Shown piece by piece: positions 48,201 to 57,971 of a stretch of DNA of 64,000 nucleotides (positions within the stretch are counted from its first letter, which is position 1; each line of letters starts with the position of its first letter). Made by a program: the position numbers and the translations under genes. The stretch covers positions 682,001-746,000 of the forward strand of contig CANNEA010000003.1 in NCBI GenBank assembly GCA_947503525.1. Direction: 5' to 3'. Source of the stretch: an uncultured Carboxylicivirga sp. Lineage in GTDB: Bacteria > Bacteroidota > Bacteroidia > Bacteroidales > Marinilabiliaceae. The notes below the pieces were generated by a model. The model was not told the DNA's origin, did not search any database, and saw nothing but the letters and a program-made list of their open reading frames with translations.

Positions 48201-49437
48201 TGTAATAGTATGGAATAGCGCGTTGCCCTAGTATGGTTTTTTGGCAGGACGGTGTTAGCTTAATGTCTGCTTTTACTATCGAAAATTCTTTTATTTGATT
48301 AATAAATCGGTTAATTAAACTCGCGCAATGTTTTAAATGCTTTCCATTATTTATAACAGACGATTTATAAAAATCGTGTCTTAATTGTGGATTTTGTTCC
48401 TCGGTTTCGCTTATTAGTCCTAAAAGAAGGTGTTTAGGAAATGCTGCAATATTTGGATAACATAGTGTCTTTAAATCTAATAGTAGGGATTTGATTTCGT
48501 TGTAAGTATCAACTAAGTCTTTCAAGAAATCGTAATGATATTGTATAGTATTTGGCGTTCGGTAAGCGCTGAAATTAAAAAGTCCTTCTAAAGAGTTAAT
48601 AGTATCGGTATTATCATCAGTTATTTTTAAGTTCAATATGTTACTAAAGTCTGCTATTATAGCGGAGATACCAGTAAAGAGTTTACTCACTACATTATCA
48701 TGATTAATAGCATTGTAATAAGCGCGTTTTAAGTCGGTGTGCTTTGCAGTATTGACCTCATTTAGAATAACTCTTTTTATAGCAATAGAAGGTAAACTAA
48801 AGTAGGTATCGAGTATGTCAAAATCAGAATAAACAGAGTCTCTTTTGGCAATTAGTTCGGCATCTTCCTTTGATACTAACAGTACCTTTAAACGGTTTAT
48901 CTTTTTTACTCCTTGGTTGTCACAATCCAGAGTGTCGCACAATTCGGGTTTTCTGTCATACGATTCCAGATATAATAGAGCTGCTTTTTCATTCAGATTA
49001 TCTATAGAGCTTAGCTGAAGTGCATCTTCATCATTTGCATCACAAAGCTCCAACATATCCATAATAACAGTTTGGCCATTAATATTGAGTTTACGGAACT
49101 CACTATATTCGGCCAACTCGTCGGTGTATTTTCTACAATGAGAATAAATAATATCATTGGTAACTATCAGTTTTTCTTCTTTTTTATGAATGTCTGTTTT
49201 AAGCAGTAATAGGTCGCCATCGCTTGTAATTCCAATGCCAGGAGTTATAGTTATTGAGCTACTTGTTTTAGATAGCTTATAACCACAGGCTATGCCTATC
49301 CCCAATAAAAAAACCTTAGTAAGTCTATCCTGATCATCGAAGTAGTTAATGAGTTCGTTAAGTTGCTTGTGGGTTAATACCTGGTTTTTTGTAAACTCAT
49401 GGTACAGGGTGGTTATTTCTGGTAATTGCGATGCCAT
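45247..49437 (-). CDS. Large PKD-domain protein, candidate eCIS tail fibre or baseplate appendage
   Basis: A 1396-residue protein without a signal peptide. The N terminus (YFDDQDRLTKVFLLGIGIACGY, then ITITPGIGITSDGDLLLL) is a domain I associate with Bacteroidota eCIS loci. The middle is long and helical. A CCSDC cluster occurs near residue 879. A PKD domain with WDFGDGSSS near residue 1002 follows, then further beta-sandwich-like stretches and a helical C terminus. PKD and similar Ig folds suit cell-surface recognition. Its position between baseplate and tape-measure genes matches Afp13-type fibres, but no trimeric-fibre motif is visible, so the receptor-binding role is inferred. Confidence 0.7.
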   Translation of the reverse strand: MASQLPEITTLYHEFTKNQVLTHKQLNELINYFDDQDRLTKVFLLGIGIACGYKLSKTSSSITITPGIGITSDGDLLLLKTDIHKKEEKLIVTNDIIYSHCRKYTDELAEYSEFRKLNINGQTVIMDMLELCDANDEDALQLSSIDNLNEKAALLYLESYDRKPELCDTLDCDNQGVKKINRLKVLLVSKEDAELIAKRDSVYSDFDILDTYFSLPSIAIKRVILNEVNTAKHTDLKRAYYNAINHDNVVSKLFTGISAIIADFSNILNLKITDDNTDTINSLEGLFNFSAYRTPNTIQYHYDFLKDLVDTYNEIKSLLLDLKTLCYPNIAAFPKHLLLGLISETEEQNPQLRHDFYKSSVINNGKHLKHCASLINRFINQIKEFSIVKADIKLTPSCQKTILGQRAIPYYYNVSDELLKLWNFKKTNNAEQNQNLSFHTQNLAPAPHIQEPLTYNIDNFNFFRIEGHQGKDYRDALEDIDTIKKKYGLSFDVKALAVNLDDETLDINDYECSFEDLKVLLKAWNAEQECILAQVSDFFSSFSTRVPGKNIRENELQLNQYDAINKLAKKTGTTPRTSFRPEVELRASTSKLYNPVYKVHTVVSKNLSLEKDTIGIEMQAAIAENRNGSANDIVASANERLINKVNSPEWQKEPEMKLFIVDKGVELMAYVEIITRKMPTDIALVDSDIVLEYKKALTALCQLVKKMKAYIQVVKISEELKAFMSMLINQLSSVCCSGKKLEVLLAEVNKRKEEILLSLQLSKFIEKHPGAEHKAGVQPGGTFVLVYMNKQRLQPIDFSKLKTQRLFDSVETMYRDIANIDKLSTAEKNLVLKRTNNLVSLRTNLISPISTSTISDLVRIDNIADNTVVADLSLPYMCCSDCTPINYIIAKPPASLRLEKNHYCLANDNEPVIFEKKPSDGIVKSDPEIEGLIIEEDQLIFNAEAFPEELIGKAIRFTVNEQLTDAEITVYKGIIIDFEAPESPTNEIKHTFIALGDIKSTTFLWDFGDGSSSTEQNPTHTYSLPVNDDNTVTVSLTVTAKNGICTNTAKHDIVFLEVDANINLETKSYCDKDKNEYPFIITPENAKVEITGSGVRLNSDGNYVFIPLQAGHGTHTFKVNDKSTTLIVKVQAAPLAGLDGRQIGNSLVLNNNSQNATKYVWTINGEDFARENKDPFIINLTPNSPSKWKVVLEASAGGVCLPHKTKAVIFNTKFIEKPNCFEETKADIIADHKLLTDIKPINGTVDEIRKLTLEIYGGTNGFNDGVIDDIDKFLSGDSNGRLNKLFRQLLRNTAETILEFSNREDVLPQLVKLFELQLRLFFNILGCQSTDAIEKHVDFIERILKEIIELLSLFQDREQIVFSDNMRNFIHTYQEKVTDIDILIEYVTEIIDRKLI

Positions 49438-49448
49438 AGCTCTGTTAG

Positions 49449-52250
49449 TTAAAGGTTTCCAATGTTTGTTCGACCTAATACAATACGTCCTTTTAGATCA
49501 TCATCTTCATCGTTGCAATCGATTAATTTACCCACGGGATAAATTGAGTTGAGTTGAGTTAGAATGGAGTTAAAATCAGTGATGCTTTCTGAGTGGTCTT
49601 TAAGGGTGCTTTTCGATATCTTACTAGATAAGGATGATTTTGTTATCAATAGTTCCTTAAATGCATTTTCAAAAAGTTGCATGTCACTTTCTATTTCTGA
49701 ATCATTAATTTGTCTATCTCCAATCCAACATATACGCGCCAAAATATGAGCCGGCAATTCTTTACGAATAAGGTCTTCCATAAAACGTCGGAAATCGATA
49801 TTGCTAAAACGATAGGTCCATCCCGGTAAAACAATGGTTACACGATATGAGTATGGATCTATGGGTTGACAATATTCGGTTTCGTTACAACAAACCGGAA
49901 TAAATGGTAATTCGTTTGTAGACCTACCTAATTCTTCGCTACCTAAAGCGATATCCTCAGGATTTAGCAATATGTGTTCAACTATAAATATTCCTTCTTC
50001 AGTAAAATCGGCAATAAAAAACTTAATGGTATTCAGAATAGCCTTTTTTAGTTCTTCTTTTGTGAGATATTCTATAAATTGACGTGCAATAATCCAATCT
50101 TTCCCTCTTGAATTTGCTTCTCGATTTATCACATCAAACGAATAACGTCTCTCAGGTGATATCTGAATTTTAATATTGCCAATTTCATCTTCATCAGCAA
50201 GTTCTTTTTCAAAGGCTGTCTTAATTTTTTCTTCCGATGTTTCAAGAACCCTTAATACGGCTAAATGCATTTCTCGTTCAGCTAATCGAGGGGTTTTATA
50301 ATCTTCGGTAGCAGATAGTATCTTTAAACCATCGTTATCTTTTATTCTCCATCGATATACTAGTTCACCATCTGAATTTATTAATTGGTATACCTCAACA
50401 AATGAGCTTGATAAATTCCTACGATTAAAGTTCTTCATGCCACTCAAACGGGCTATTCTTTTTTGAGTTCCTGCAACATTACCGGTATCCCACAGTTTTG
50501 ATAAGGGTTGCTGATAATAGTTAAATGCACTGCCTCTCCAGTTGCTAATGCCTTTATTAGTCCATTCCCCTTCCGTATTACGCACGTCGCCGTACTCGGC
50601 CAGAAAGCGTTCTTTTGCTTCTATAACCAGTTTATCAGCGCTGGAACCATACAGCTTTTTCATTAAAAAGGAGTATTCGCTAATTTTCTCAGAAAAGCGT
50701 GCAATCAGATGATCCAATATTTTATTCTTTCTAGCAATGTTATCATCAAATGTTGAGAGTAGTTGGTTTGTTAAAGCATTTTCTTCTTCTGGATATTCGT
50801 TTACCAACTCTTTAAACCCTTTAATGTTTTTAACGGCTTGTGTGAAATAAGTGTTAGATAATGAGTTATCTACGGATAATATATCTTTAACTTTACCGAG
50901 ATGAGCAAAGTAGGTGGCAAAAATCTGGTCGAAAAAAAGTAAGTAGGCTTTTAGTTGCTTGGCTTGAGATTTTCGAGCTATCGATGAATTGGCCTGAAGG
51001 CCCGATTGTCCAATTCCATAGGTGTCGGGGAAATCGTTTTGTATGGTTGAGGTTTTTTCTGTATTCGGATATTGGCCAACCGGAATTTCCAAATCCATGC
51101 CAATAGCTGCTAAGGCTTGCGATTCCTGATCCTTGTTTTTTAATTGCTTTTGGTATGTTTTTACTGCATCGACATTGATATTAAGAGGTAAGAATCCTTT
51201 AAAAAAGCTAAATACACTTTTTTCGCAGATAACCGGTTTAGTATTATTGGCAATATCAAGTATCCAAACATCGTTATCCTTATCTGTTATTGTATCGCAA
51301 TCATTAATTGAAATATCGCGTATCACTTTTACACCATCAAGTTGCATTATCAATTGCATAATATCCGATAGGCGTACTTCTGTTCGCAAACTCGCTTTCT
51401 CAAGTTCTGCCGGATCGATAAATCCGTTTTCTAATGTTGGCCCTTCGAATATTTGCTCCGATGTATAGTTTTTTTCAAACATCTGATTGAGGGAGTAAAA
51501 CGTAATGTTAGGCGAGAAGTACTTTTCTATCTCATATCGTATTTGAGCCTCAACCATTTCTTCATTGGCCTCTGGTTCTAACTCAACACTTGCGCATACG
51601 CGTACATTATGACTTTTTACGGCCTTAACTTCAATTAAATCTTCGCATAAATTTCGATTTTTATGATATGTCGAAAAGATTTTTTTTCGTATTGGGGCTA
51701 ACTTTTCTTCAATGTCATCCTCAGTAGCTAAAGTTTCATCATCAAGGCTTTCGAAATCAACAAGAATAGAATACAGGCCTCTAATTGTAAATTCGTCCCT
51801 ATCCTTCTCTTCAAGGGAATTAAACTCGTTGGGTTTGTACGACAGTTGCCCATCCTTACAATTTACATATACCTTTCTTTGGTATTTTTGAAGCCAACAG
51901 TTGTGTACACCGTCGATATCAATAAACATTTTTCTGTAATCATTTACGGTAACCGGTTGACTTGGTAAAATTTGTAGAGCATCAAAGAATTGCTTGATGT
52001 ATGAACTATCATCTTCGGGGCTTAGTATATCCTCAATAGGCATATCAATGCGAGAACCCAAGTCTGTTATGGCGTAACATAACATTTCAAGTATAGTTAT
52101 GCCAGGGTCGTGACTGTTGTAATCGGTCCATACTTTGCCGGATAGTTTTTCGATGTATTCCAATCCTTTCTTACGCAAAAAAGCATAATCGAGATCGTTT
52201 GCACTAGCTACATCTTTAGGTATGCTTATGTGTTTGTTTAGCTTCGACAT
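49449..52250 (-). CDS. Large baseplate protein (Afp12-like)
   Basis: A 933-residue protein. Near the N terminus it carries VWTDYNSHDPGITILEMLCYAITDLG, the conserved wedge motif of contractile-tail baseplates, followed by YIKQFFDALQILPSQPVTVNDYRKMF. A middle region and a C-terminal part (ILARICWIGDRQINDSEI) complete it. It should form the triangular wedges that connect the tube base to the sheath. Its start overlaps the preceding baseplate gene by 13 nt, so the two are probably translationally coupled and made in matched amounts. Confidence 0.85.
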   Translation of the reverse strand: MSKLNKHISIPKDVASANDLDYAFLRKKGLEYIEKLSGKVWTDYNSHDPGITILEMLCYAITDLGSRIDMPIEDILSPEDDSSYIKQFFDALQILPSQPVTVNDYRKMFIDIDGVHNCWLQKYQRKVYVNCKDGQLSYKPNEFNSLEEKDRDEFTIRGLYSILVDFESLDDETLATEDDIEEKLAPIRKKIFSTYHKNRNLCEDLIEVKAVKSHNVRVCASVELEPEANEEMVEAQIRYEIEKYFSPNITFYSLNQMFEKNYTSEQIFEGPTLENGFIDPAELEKASLRTEVRLSDIMQLIMQLDGVKVIRDISINDCDTITDKDNDVWILDIANNTKPVICEKSVFSFFKGFLPLNINVDAVKTYQKQLKNKDQESQALAAIGMDLEIPVGQYPNTEKTSTIQNDFPDTYGIGQSGLQANSSIARKSQAKQLKAYLLFFDQIFATYFAHLGKVKDILSVDNSLSNTYFTQAVKNIKGFKELVNEYPEEENALTNQLLSTFDDNIARKNKILDHLIARFSEKISEYSFLMKKLYGSSADKLVIEAKERFLAEYGDVRNTEGEWTNKGISNWRGSAFNYYQQPLSKLWDTGNVAGTQKRIARLSGMKNFNRRNLSSSFVEVYQLINSDGELVYRWRIKDNDGLKILSATEDYKTPRLAEREMHLAVLRVLETSEEKIKTAFEKELADEDEIGNIKIQISPERRYSFDVINREANSRGKDWIIARQFIEYLTKEELKKAILNTIKFFIADFTEEGIFIVEHILLNPEDIALGSEELGRSTNELPFIPVCCNETEYCQPIDPYSYRVTIVLPGWTYRFSNIDFRRFMEDLIRKELPAHILARICWIGDRQINDSEIESDMQLFENAFKELLITKSSLSSKISKSTLKDHSESITDFNSILTQLNSIYPVGKLIDCNDEDDDLKGRIVLGRTNIGNL

Positions 52251-55200
52251 TCCGGATGCTCAGGTTTATTATTTACGCTGTTATCGATAAATGCAGATAT
52301 GTTATGACTTTTAGAGGAAACTAATATAGCCTCAGGCGAGGATGGACTTGCTTGTTTTACATTAGTCTGTTCGATATTGGCTAAGCCACTCTGATAAAGT
52401 TTGAAGTCGGTTACAAAATCAACGTAATCTAATTTTTCGGTAAATTCGATTAATACACTCTTGTGAAGCGATACCCCGAAAGGCAAGCTTTTGGTTTTAT
52501 CATAAACCCAAGGCGATAGAAGTTTTGTAATATCTTTCTCTAATTCTTTTGTATAGAAATGGTTATCGTAACCCCTATGAAGTTTGACTTTAAGATCAAC
52601 CGTAACTTCTTCATAATAGGGGTTAATTACTTCAATGGAAATATGAGGGCTTATAAGTTGACTAATTAAAGTTTTTATCTGGTTTAGTTTGGCCTTACTA
52701 ACTCGAGGTTGATAAATATCGAAAACATTTTTATTGGTGATATCTGGTACAACAACCAGCACAATGGAGCCGGGCACGAGGTAATTGGTATTTCTGCTGT
52801 TATTAATAATTTTGCTGCAGGTGTGGTTAAGGCATTTAACCTTATGAATGCATGGGAAGTTTTGCAAAATAAGATGTTCGTAATCCCAAGCGGTAATAGC
52901 TCTATTTTTATGTCTTATCCGTTCGCTTACCCTACGGTAATAATCCGTCGAAGCTTCTTTTGTTATGCCACCAAACGAGTTGTAGGGTTGCGAAAGGCTT
53001 TTTATTTTGGGCTTACGTATGATAAGTTTCGAAATACTATCGGCTTCTAAATTATTAACAAAGCCTAGTTGTTTGTTTTTGTTATCCGATAATTGAGCTT
53101 TGGCTGCTTGTGTATGTATCCCTATGGCTTTACATACCGAATTAAACTCATTAGGCATTTGGGCTTTTAGCCATACAAAGCCTTGTGGTAATAAGGAGTT
53201 CGTAGTATTAGCTTCTCTGGGTATTGATATTTTTACTAATCCAGATCTTAAGAAATTATCGGTTTCGTCAAGAAGTAAATAATTTGGACTTAAGCTTGTC
53301 CACTTATTCTCGCACAGTACGTACCACGTAACTTTTGCCTGACTATCTGGTTCTTTTTGATCGGGTTTTTCGCTTCCTTCTAAAAGTTGAATTAGTAGTG
53401 AAACTGTTTGGCCTCCAATAGCTTTTTCGAGACCAAGGTATAATTCACCACCATGTTCATATTTGGGTATTAGGTCTAATGTTGATTGAAAAACAGACGA
53501 TCTTTCAGGTAACATTCGATTAGTGTACAATTGTTGTAAGCGCGGTTTTGCTAGCAGAGTGTTGCTTACTCTTCTCACAATTCTTTTTAAACTGGTTTGT
53601 TGCAAAGCTTGTCCAAACGGATGTTCATGAATAAGCGACAGATCATTAGAAGGACTCAAAAATCGACTCAAGTAATTACCAACATTTATTTGAGCAGAAG
53701 CCTCATAGTTGAGGTGTATTTCTTCAATTTCGGGGGTGTATGGTTCATTGGGAATAAGCGCATTGTTAAAAGTGCTACTCATTGCTAATGCATAAATGCG
53801 TGGATACATTTCGTGCATGAAAGACTGATTTAGCGATAGGCGTATTGGGCCTGCTTTATCTTTTTGCCATATGTGTTCCCAATCTAAATCAATGGTTTTA
53901 ATCGATTGTTCTTCATCGAACATTATTTGTTCGTTATGCCCGGTTAGTATCTCCCAATTTTCTTTGTTGTTAATTTCTACTGCCAAGCTAAAATGATTGT
54001 TGTCTTCAACAATTAAATCGTTATTCGTTACATTGGAACCACTTCCGTAAATGGTACTTAAGTAGGTTAAAGGCGTAATTTGTGTTCTAAAAAGTTCGCG
54101 ATAAGCCAAATACTGTTGTTTTAAATCTAATGGTAAATTCTTCCATTTTATCGATATTTGACATGTACTCCATTCTTTCTTTTTAAAAAGCTCGGGGTAA
54201 TCGATATAAAATTTAGACTGAATTACCGGTTGATTTCCAAAGGGGAGGAAAGGTTTGTTGGCTTTTAGTGGTCCTACATCATTTGAAAGAGTCAGATTCT
54301 TAATATCGTTTACCTTAATGTTTAGCTGAAGACTCGACAATTTGCCTTTTGTAAGCAGAAGGTATAAGGCATGTGTATCAGTGTTTTCAGTTTTTAACAG
54401 AACCTTGCATACAGGCGATTTAGTCTCATAATTTCCTTTGTGAATTTTGGTATCGTATTTTACAATTGCCTCTTCATCTTTCGGAATTTGAAATGTAAAA
54501 TCTAGTTTGCTATTTCTGCGCTTTAAGCGAGAAGAAATGGTGAGTGTATCTGTTATCGAAAAAGGACCAAGCCAACCTTTTTCTCCAGTACAGTATATTT
54601 CAAGCATGGCGTTTAGTTGCGATGCTGTATAGTTTAAATACGATGTGCTGTTGAAATTAGCGGTAATAGATATGGTTCGTAAACCTTCTGCCAATTCCAA
54701 GATTTCACCACTAAGAGCAAAACCAATATTGGCGTCAGCTAACTCTGGATATTCTTTGGCGTTTTCTGTATCGAATTCGTAATAGCCAAATGGCCACCAG
54801 TGGGCTTTGTCGTCAGGAAAATCTTCACCAAAGCCGTCATAGGAATTGGCAATTTCTGCAGCTTTAATTTTTTCTTTCTCCTGGTTATGGTAAATGCTTT
54901 TAATTTGAGCGATGTTAGTGTTATTTACAATGAGTTCTTCTTCAATATTATAAATCAATTTTTTACCATCGGCATCTATACCAGCATCAAGTTCACTTGC
55001 TTTAGATACTTTTTCAGTCATTGCATTTTTAGCAAGTTCGAAGAGTACGTGTACTTTATTTCTAGAAGCTGGTAATTTATCAATTTGAAGTATTTTCTGA
55101 TAATAGAAATCAAGGTGTAAAGTAGTGAGTTGGTTAAATCTTATCTGGGTTAATTCCAGCAGTTTTATAAAGCAAACAAATAAGGTAAGGTGTGGTGTTA

Positions 55201-55486
55201 TATCGTGTTCTGATTGGTCTGTTTCTAATGCATCTTTAACCTTTTGTAAAAATTCATCAAGTTCGGCCTCCGATTTTAGGAACTTTTGCCAGTTTCCAAT
55301 AGCACTTTTATCGTTAGAGCTAGAAAAGTAATTTACCTGCTCACCAAAGTCATAGGCAAATTGCATCCAGTCTTTTAAATCGAAGTTGTTAAGTTTTACT
55401 GATTTGGGGTCTAAGGCATTAATATATCGTTTCTGCTGCTCAGTACCCTCTCGATTTATCAGTATGTCTTTTCCGCATTTAGTCAT
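52238..55486 (-). CDS. Baseplate J/gp47-type protein (Afp11-like)
   Basis: A 1082-residue protein. The C-terminal third has the baseplate J signature: GGITKEASTDYYRRVSERI, KNRAITAWDYEHLILQNFPCI, then a domain with VLVVVPDITN and FGVSLHKSVLIEFTEKLDYVDFV. The N-terminal part is helical and the middle beta-rich. It would form baseplate wedges with the 933-residue partner it overlaps. It lies 11 bp after the gp25 gene, in the canonical eCIS order. Confidence 0.85.
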   Translation of the reverse strand: MTKCGKDILINREGTEQQKRYINALDPKSVKLNNFDLKDWMQFAYDFGEQVNYFSSSNDKSAIGNWQKFLKSEAELDEFLQKVKDALETDQSEHDITPHLTLFVCFIKLLELTQIRFNQLTTLHLDFYYQKILQIDKLPASRNKVHVLFELAKNAMTEKVSKASELDAGIDADGKKLIYNIEEELIVNNTNIAQIKSIYHNQEKEKIKAAEIANSYDGFGEDFPDDKAHWWPFGYYEFDTENAKEYPELADANIGFALSGEILELAEGLRTISITANFNSTSYLNYTASQLNAMLEIYCTGEKGWLGPFSITDTLTISSRLKRRNSKLDFTFQIPKDEEAIVKYDTKIHKGNYETKSPVCKVLLKTENTDTHALYLLLTKGKLSSLQLNIKVNDIKNLTLSNDVGPLKANKPFLPFGNQPVIQSKFYIDYPELFKKKEWSTCQISIKWKNLPLDLKQQYLAYRELFRTQITPLTYLSTIYGSGSNVTNNDLIVEDNNHFSLAVEINNKENWEILTGHNEQIMFDEEQSIKTIDLDWEHIWQKDKAGPIRLSLNQSFMHEMYPRIYALAMSSTFNNALIPNEPYTPEIEEIHLNYEASAQINVGNYLSRFLSPSNDLSLIHEHPFGQALQQTSLKRIVRRVSNTLLAKPRLQQLYTNRMLPERSSVFQSTLDLIPKYEHGGELYLGLEKAIGGQTVSLLIQLLEGSEKPDQKEPDSQAKVTWYVLCENKWTSLSPNYLLLDETDNFLRSGLVKISIPREANTTNSLLPQGFVWLKAQMPNEFNSVCKAIGIHTQAAKAQLSDNKNKQLGFVNNLEADSISKLIIRKPKIKSLSQPYNSFGGITKEASTDYYRRVSERIRHKNRAITAWDYEHLILQNFPCIHKVKCLNHTCSKIINNSRNTNYLVPGSIVLVVVPDITNKNVFDIYQPRVSKAKLNQIKTLISQLISPHISIEVINPYYEEVTVDLKVKLHRGYDNHFYTKELEKDITKLLSPWVYDKTKSLPFGVSLHKSVLIEFTEKLDYVDFVTDFKLYQSGLANIEQTNVKQASPSSPEAILVSSKSHNISAFIDNSVNNKPEHPECRS

Positions 55487-55497
55487 AGTTCAGGTAT

Positions 55498-55917
55498 TTA
55501 AACTTCGCTGCCTTCTTGATAAAATGGATAAACCATATTTTTTCGTGAGTTGGTTGAACGGATTGAATAATTGATGTTTATTAATAATTCTCCTTGCAGA
55601 TTGTTAGAATTGGTAATGTCAATTTTATTCACATCGATTCGGGGTTCGTGGTATAGAATTGCTGTTTTTATTAAGTCGATAACATGAGTTTTTAATGTCA
55701 GATTAAGTGGTTTAAAAAGCAATTCATCGAGGTTGCAGCCATAGCTTGGTAGCATTATACGTTCGCCAGGTCGTGTTGATAGCAAAATCTCCAAACTACT
55801 TTTTATATCATCCTCTTCATGAAGCATTTTAAGTTCATGCGTTTTAGTATCAAATTCTGGTGGAAACCGCCAGCCTATTCCTAAAAAAGTACGTTCTGTA
55901 TTCATATTTTTTATCAA
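55498..55917 (-). CDS. GPW/gp25 baseplate protein (Afp9-like)
   Basis: A 139-residue protein with the gp25 fold signature: FLGIGWRFPPEF near the N terminus, EDDIKSSLEILLSTRPGERIMLPSYGCNLDELLF in the centre (the STRPGER loop is the family hallmark) and AILYHEPRIDVNKI. It initiates sheath assembly at the baseplate. The first ATG overlaps the PAAR gene stop by 4 nt; a second ATG four codons later is an alternative start. Confidence 0.94.
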   Translation of the reverse strand: MIKNMNTERTFLGIGWRFPPEFDTKTHELKMLHEEDDIKSSLEILLSTRPGERIMLPSYGCNLDELLFKPLNLTLKTHVIDLIKTAILYHEPRIDVNKIDITNSNNLQGELLININYSIRSTNSRKNMVYPFYQEGSEV

Positions 55918-56207
55918 CCTCCAATTAATACTGTTGGGCAGCCAGCCACAATAACACCGCCATGTGCCGTTGAATCGCCCATGCGTGCAGCAGGCGTTCC
56001 TCCAATTAATACACTTCCCGAACCCATGGTTATAGAATCTGGGGGCCCCACACAGGTTATCATATCTCCAACTTTAGCGGCCGGTAAACCACCTATTAAA
56101 ACAGTTGGTGTTCCAGGTGGCATAATTGGGCCTCCAACATGGGGTGCGGGCCCATTAGCCATTGGGCAAGTATGCATATCTGTTATTCGTGCAGCTGGAC
56201 TTCCCAT
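55914..56207 (-). CDS. PAAR-repeat spike-tip protein (Afp10-like)
   Basis: A 97-residue protein almost entirely made of PAAR repeats: PAARITDMHTCPMANG, GLPAAKVGDMITCVGPPDSI and GTPAARMGDSTAHGG. His and Cys residues for the metal site are in the expected loops. It caps the spike and sharpens it for membrane piercing. There is no C-terminal effector extension, so cargo here is not tip-borne. It lies 14 bp after the spike gene and overlaps gp25 by 4 nt. Confidence 0.96.
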   Translation of the reverse strand: MGSPAARITDMHTCPMANGPAPHVGGPIMPPGTPTVLIGGLPAAKVGDMITCVGPPDSITMGSGSVLIGGTPAARMGDSTAHGGVIVAGCPTVLIGG

Positions 56208-56221
56208 ATTTTTATTGATTG

Positions 56222-57967
56222 TTAATTTATCTGCACCAATGAACCTTCAACCTTGGTTACTGCACTGGATTTTACTTCGCTACCAGCGGAGCCATTAGCC
56301 TTAAATTCGGCATTAGCACTAAGTTCTATGTTTGTGCCTTCGATTTTAACATCACCAGCGGCGGTTAAGGATATATCGCCCTGGCTTTCTAGTTTTATGC
56401 CATAACTGTCCAAGGTTACTATATTTGAGTCCTCATCTTCTAGTTTGATAATTCCCTCGTCTTCATCAACTGTGATTATTTTACCTGCTGGTGTTTCGAT
56501 CTTAATGGATTTTTTATCATCGTCAAAAACTAATTTCATTTCGCTGCGTGTGATAAAGCCCTTTTCATGATTGTCGTCTGTTGCCGAAATAGGAGCGGGT
56601 TTGGCGCTGCTGTTTAACATACCAAGCACAACAGCTTCGTTTGGGCTACTATTGATGAATCCAACAATAACTTCGTCGTCAATTTCTGGTCTAAAGAATG
56701 AACCTCTGTTCTCGCCGGCATCTAAGGTTGCTACTCTAGCCCATATGCCTTGTTCTTCATTGTCAACAATTGGCATACGTATCATAATTCTATCTTCGCC
56801 ATTGGGGTCTTCTTCTAATTGGGTAACTTTTGCAATCTGCAGACCATTAACAGCTGCCAAAAGGCCAGACGCCGGAGTGTCATTAATTTCAGCGGTTTCG
56901 GTTAACCATTTTGGATTAACGCCAAACTGAGCGTCAACCGTCCAATTGCCTTCAGTAATCTGATGGCGCACGGCTGAGACATATACTTTGCCATTAAACC
57001 TATCGCCAACACCTTCTAACATTAAAGTTGTATTGGGTTTTACTGATGCTATGCCCTGAAATTTAACTCGACCTCTGGTTTTTGCCAATGTGTTAAATAC
57101 CTTTTTAGCATTAGCCCAGTCTTGCAAAACAGAACTGTTTATGTTTCCTCCATCAGGTAGTCTAAAATTATCAAGTCCAATTACTTCTGATAGTTCGTTA
57201 TTGCTTAGGTTACCATTTAAATCAATCCGGGGTTCTTCAGCTTCAGTTTCTGTAATCGCTTGCTCAGAAGGATTCCAAGCGTAGGAGGTAATTGTTGATA
57301 CTTGATGACGCGCATCTATTTCTGCGTCAAAATCAAAAATGGTAGCACCAAAGGCTATTGTCTGAATAGCGTCCTGTGCATAATCAGGCGCAGCAATAGC
57401 TAATTGACCATCATCAATGATACATATTTTTCCAATGGCCTGAGTACGCGAAATACAAAAATCCCAATCGGATACATTGTATTGTACTAATTCGGGATGT
57501 GTAACAGTAGATGCCTCTATTTGAGAATCTACATCATAATTGCCAATAATTTCTGCGAGGATATCACTATCGGTACTTTCGTAAAAGTATTTACTTTTTC
57601 TTCCAACTGTAAGTTTTACGGCTCTATCGCGGCACTCAATTATTAGCATCGCTTGGTTCGAGCGTATTTTAAGGTTGTGTTTAATTACAATCCCCTTAAA
57701 TATGGTTTCTTCATCGGAATGATAACCAGCCTTAATTTCCACTTCCTTGCCCGGGATAAACAAAGCTTCGTTGCTTAACTCAAAGTCTTGTGAGGCAGCA
57801 TCGCCATCCAGCATAATAATTTTCGCCCTTGATATGCGATTGATTTCTTTCTCAACCACAATGTTTAAAACCTGATATCCCGATGATAGTTCTTGCCCAT
57901 CAACAAGAATAGTTTGTGTTATTAAATCGGGTGGGCGCGAAGTCTGTATAGTTCTATCATCAGGCAT
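56222..57967 (-). CDS. VgrG/gp27-gp5-like spike protein (Afp8-like)
   Basis: A 581-residue protein. The gp27-like N-terminal half includes KEVEIKAGYHSDEETIFKGIV and ECRDRAVKLTVGRKS. An OB-fold follows (KVTQLEEDPNGEDRIMIRMPI, GIWARVATLDAGENRGSFFRPEIDDEVIVGF, VVLGMLNSSAKP). The C-terminal beta-helix has repeating short strands (GDISLTAAGDVKIEG). It forms the trimeric spike that plugs the tube, with PAAR on its tip. It starts 4 bp after the LysM gene. No effector domain is fused at the C terminus. Confidence 0.94.
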   Translation of the reverse strand: MPDDRTIQTSRPPDLITQTILVDGQELSSGYQVLNIVVEKEINRISRAKIIMLDGDAASQDFELSNEALFIPGKEVEIKAGYHSDEETIFKGIVIKHNLKIRSNQAMLIIECRDRAVKLTVGRKSKYFYESTDSDILAEIIGNYDVDSQIEASTVTHPELVQYNVSDWDFCISRTQAIGKICIIDDGQLAIAAPDYAQDAIQTIAFGATIFDFDAEIDARHQVSTITSYAWNPSEQAITETEAEEPRIDLNGNLSNNELSEVIGLDNFRLPDGGNINSSVLQDWANAKKVFNTLAKTRGRVKFQGIASVKPNTTLMLEGVGDRFNGKVYVSAVRHQITEGNWTVDAQFGVNPKWLTETAEINDTPASGLLAAVNGLQIAKVTQLEEDPNGEDRIMIRMPIVDNEEQGIWARVATLDAGENRGSFFRPEIDDEVIVGFINSSPNEAVVLGMLNSSAKPAPISATDDNHEKGFITRSEMKLVFDDDKKSIKIETPAGKIITVDEDEGIIKLEDEDSNIVTLDSYGIKLESQGDISLTAAGDVKIEGTNIELSANAEFKANGSAGSEVKSSAVTKVEGSLVQIN

Positions 57968-57971
57968 ACTA

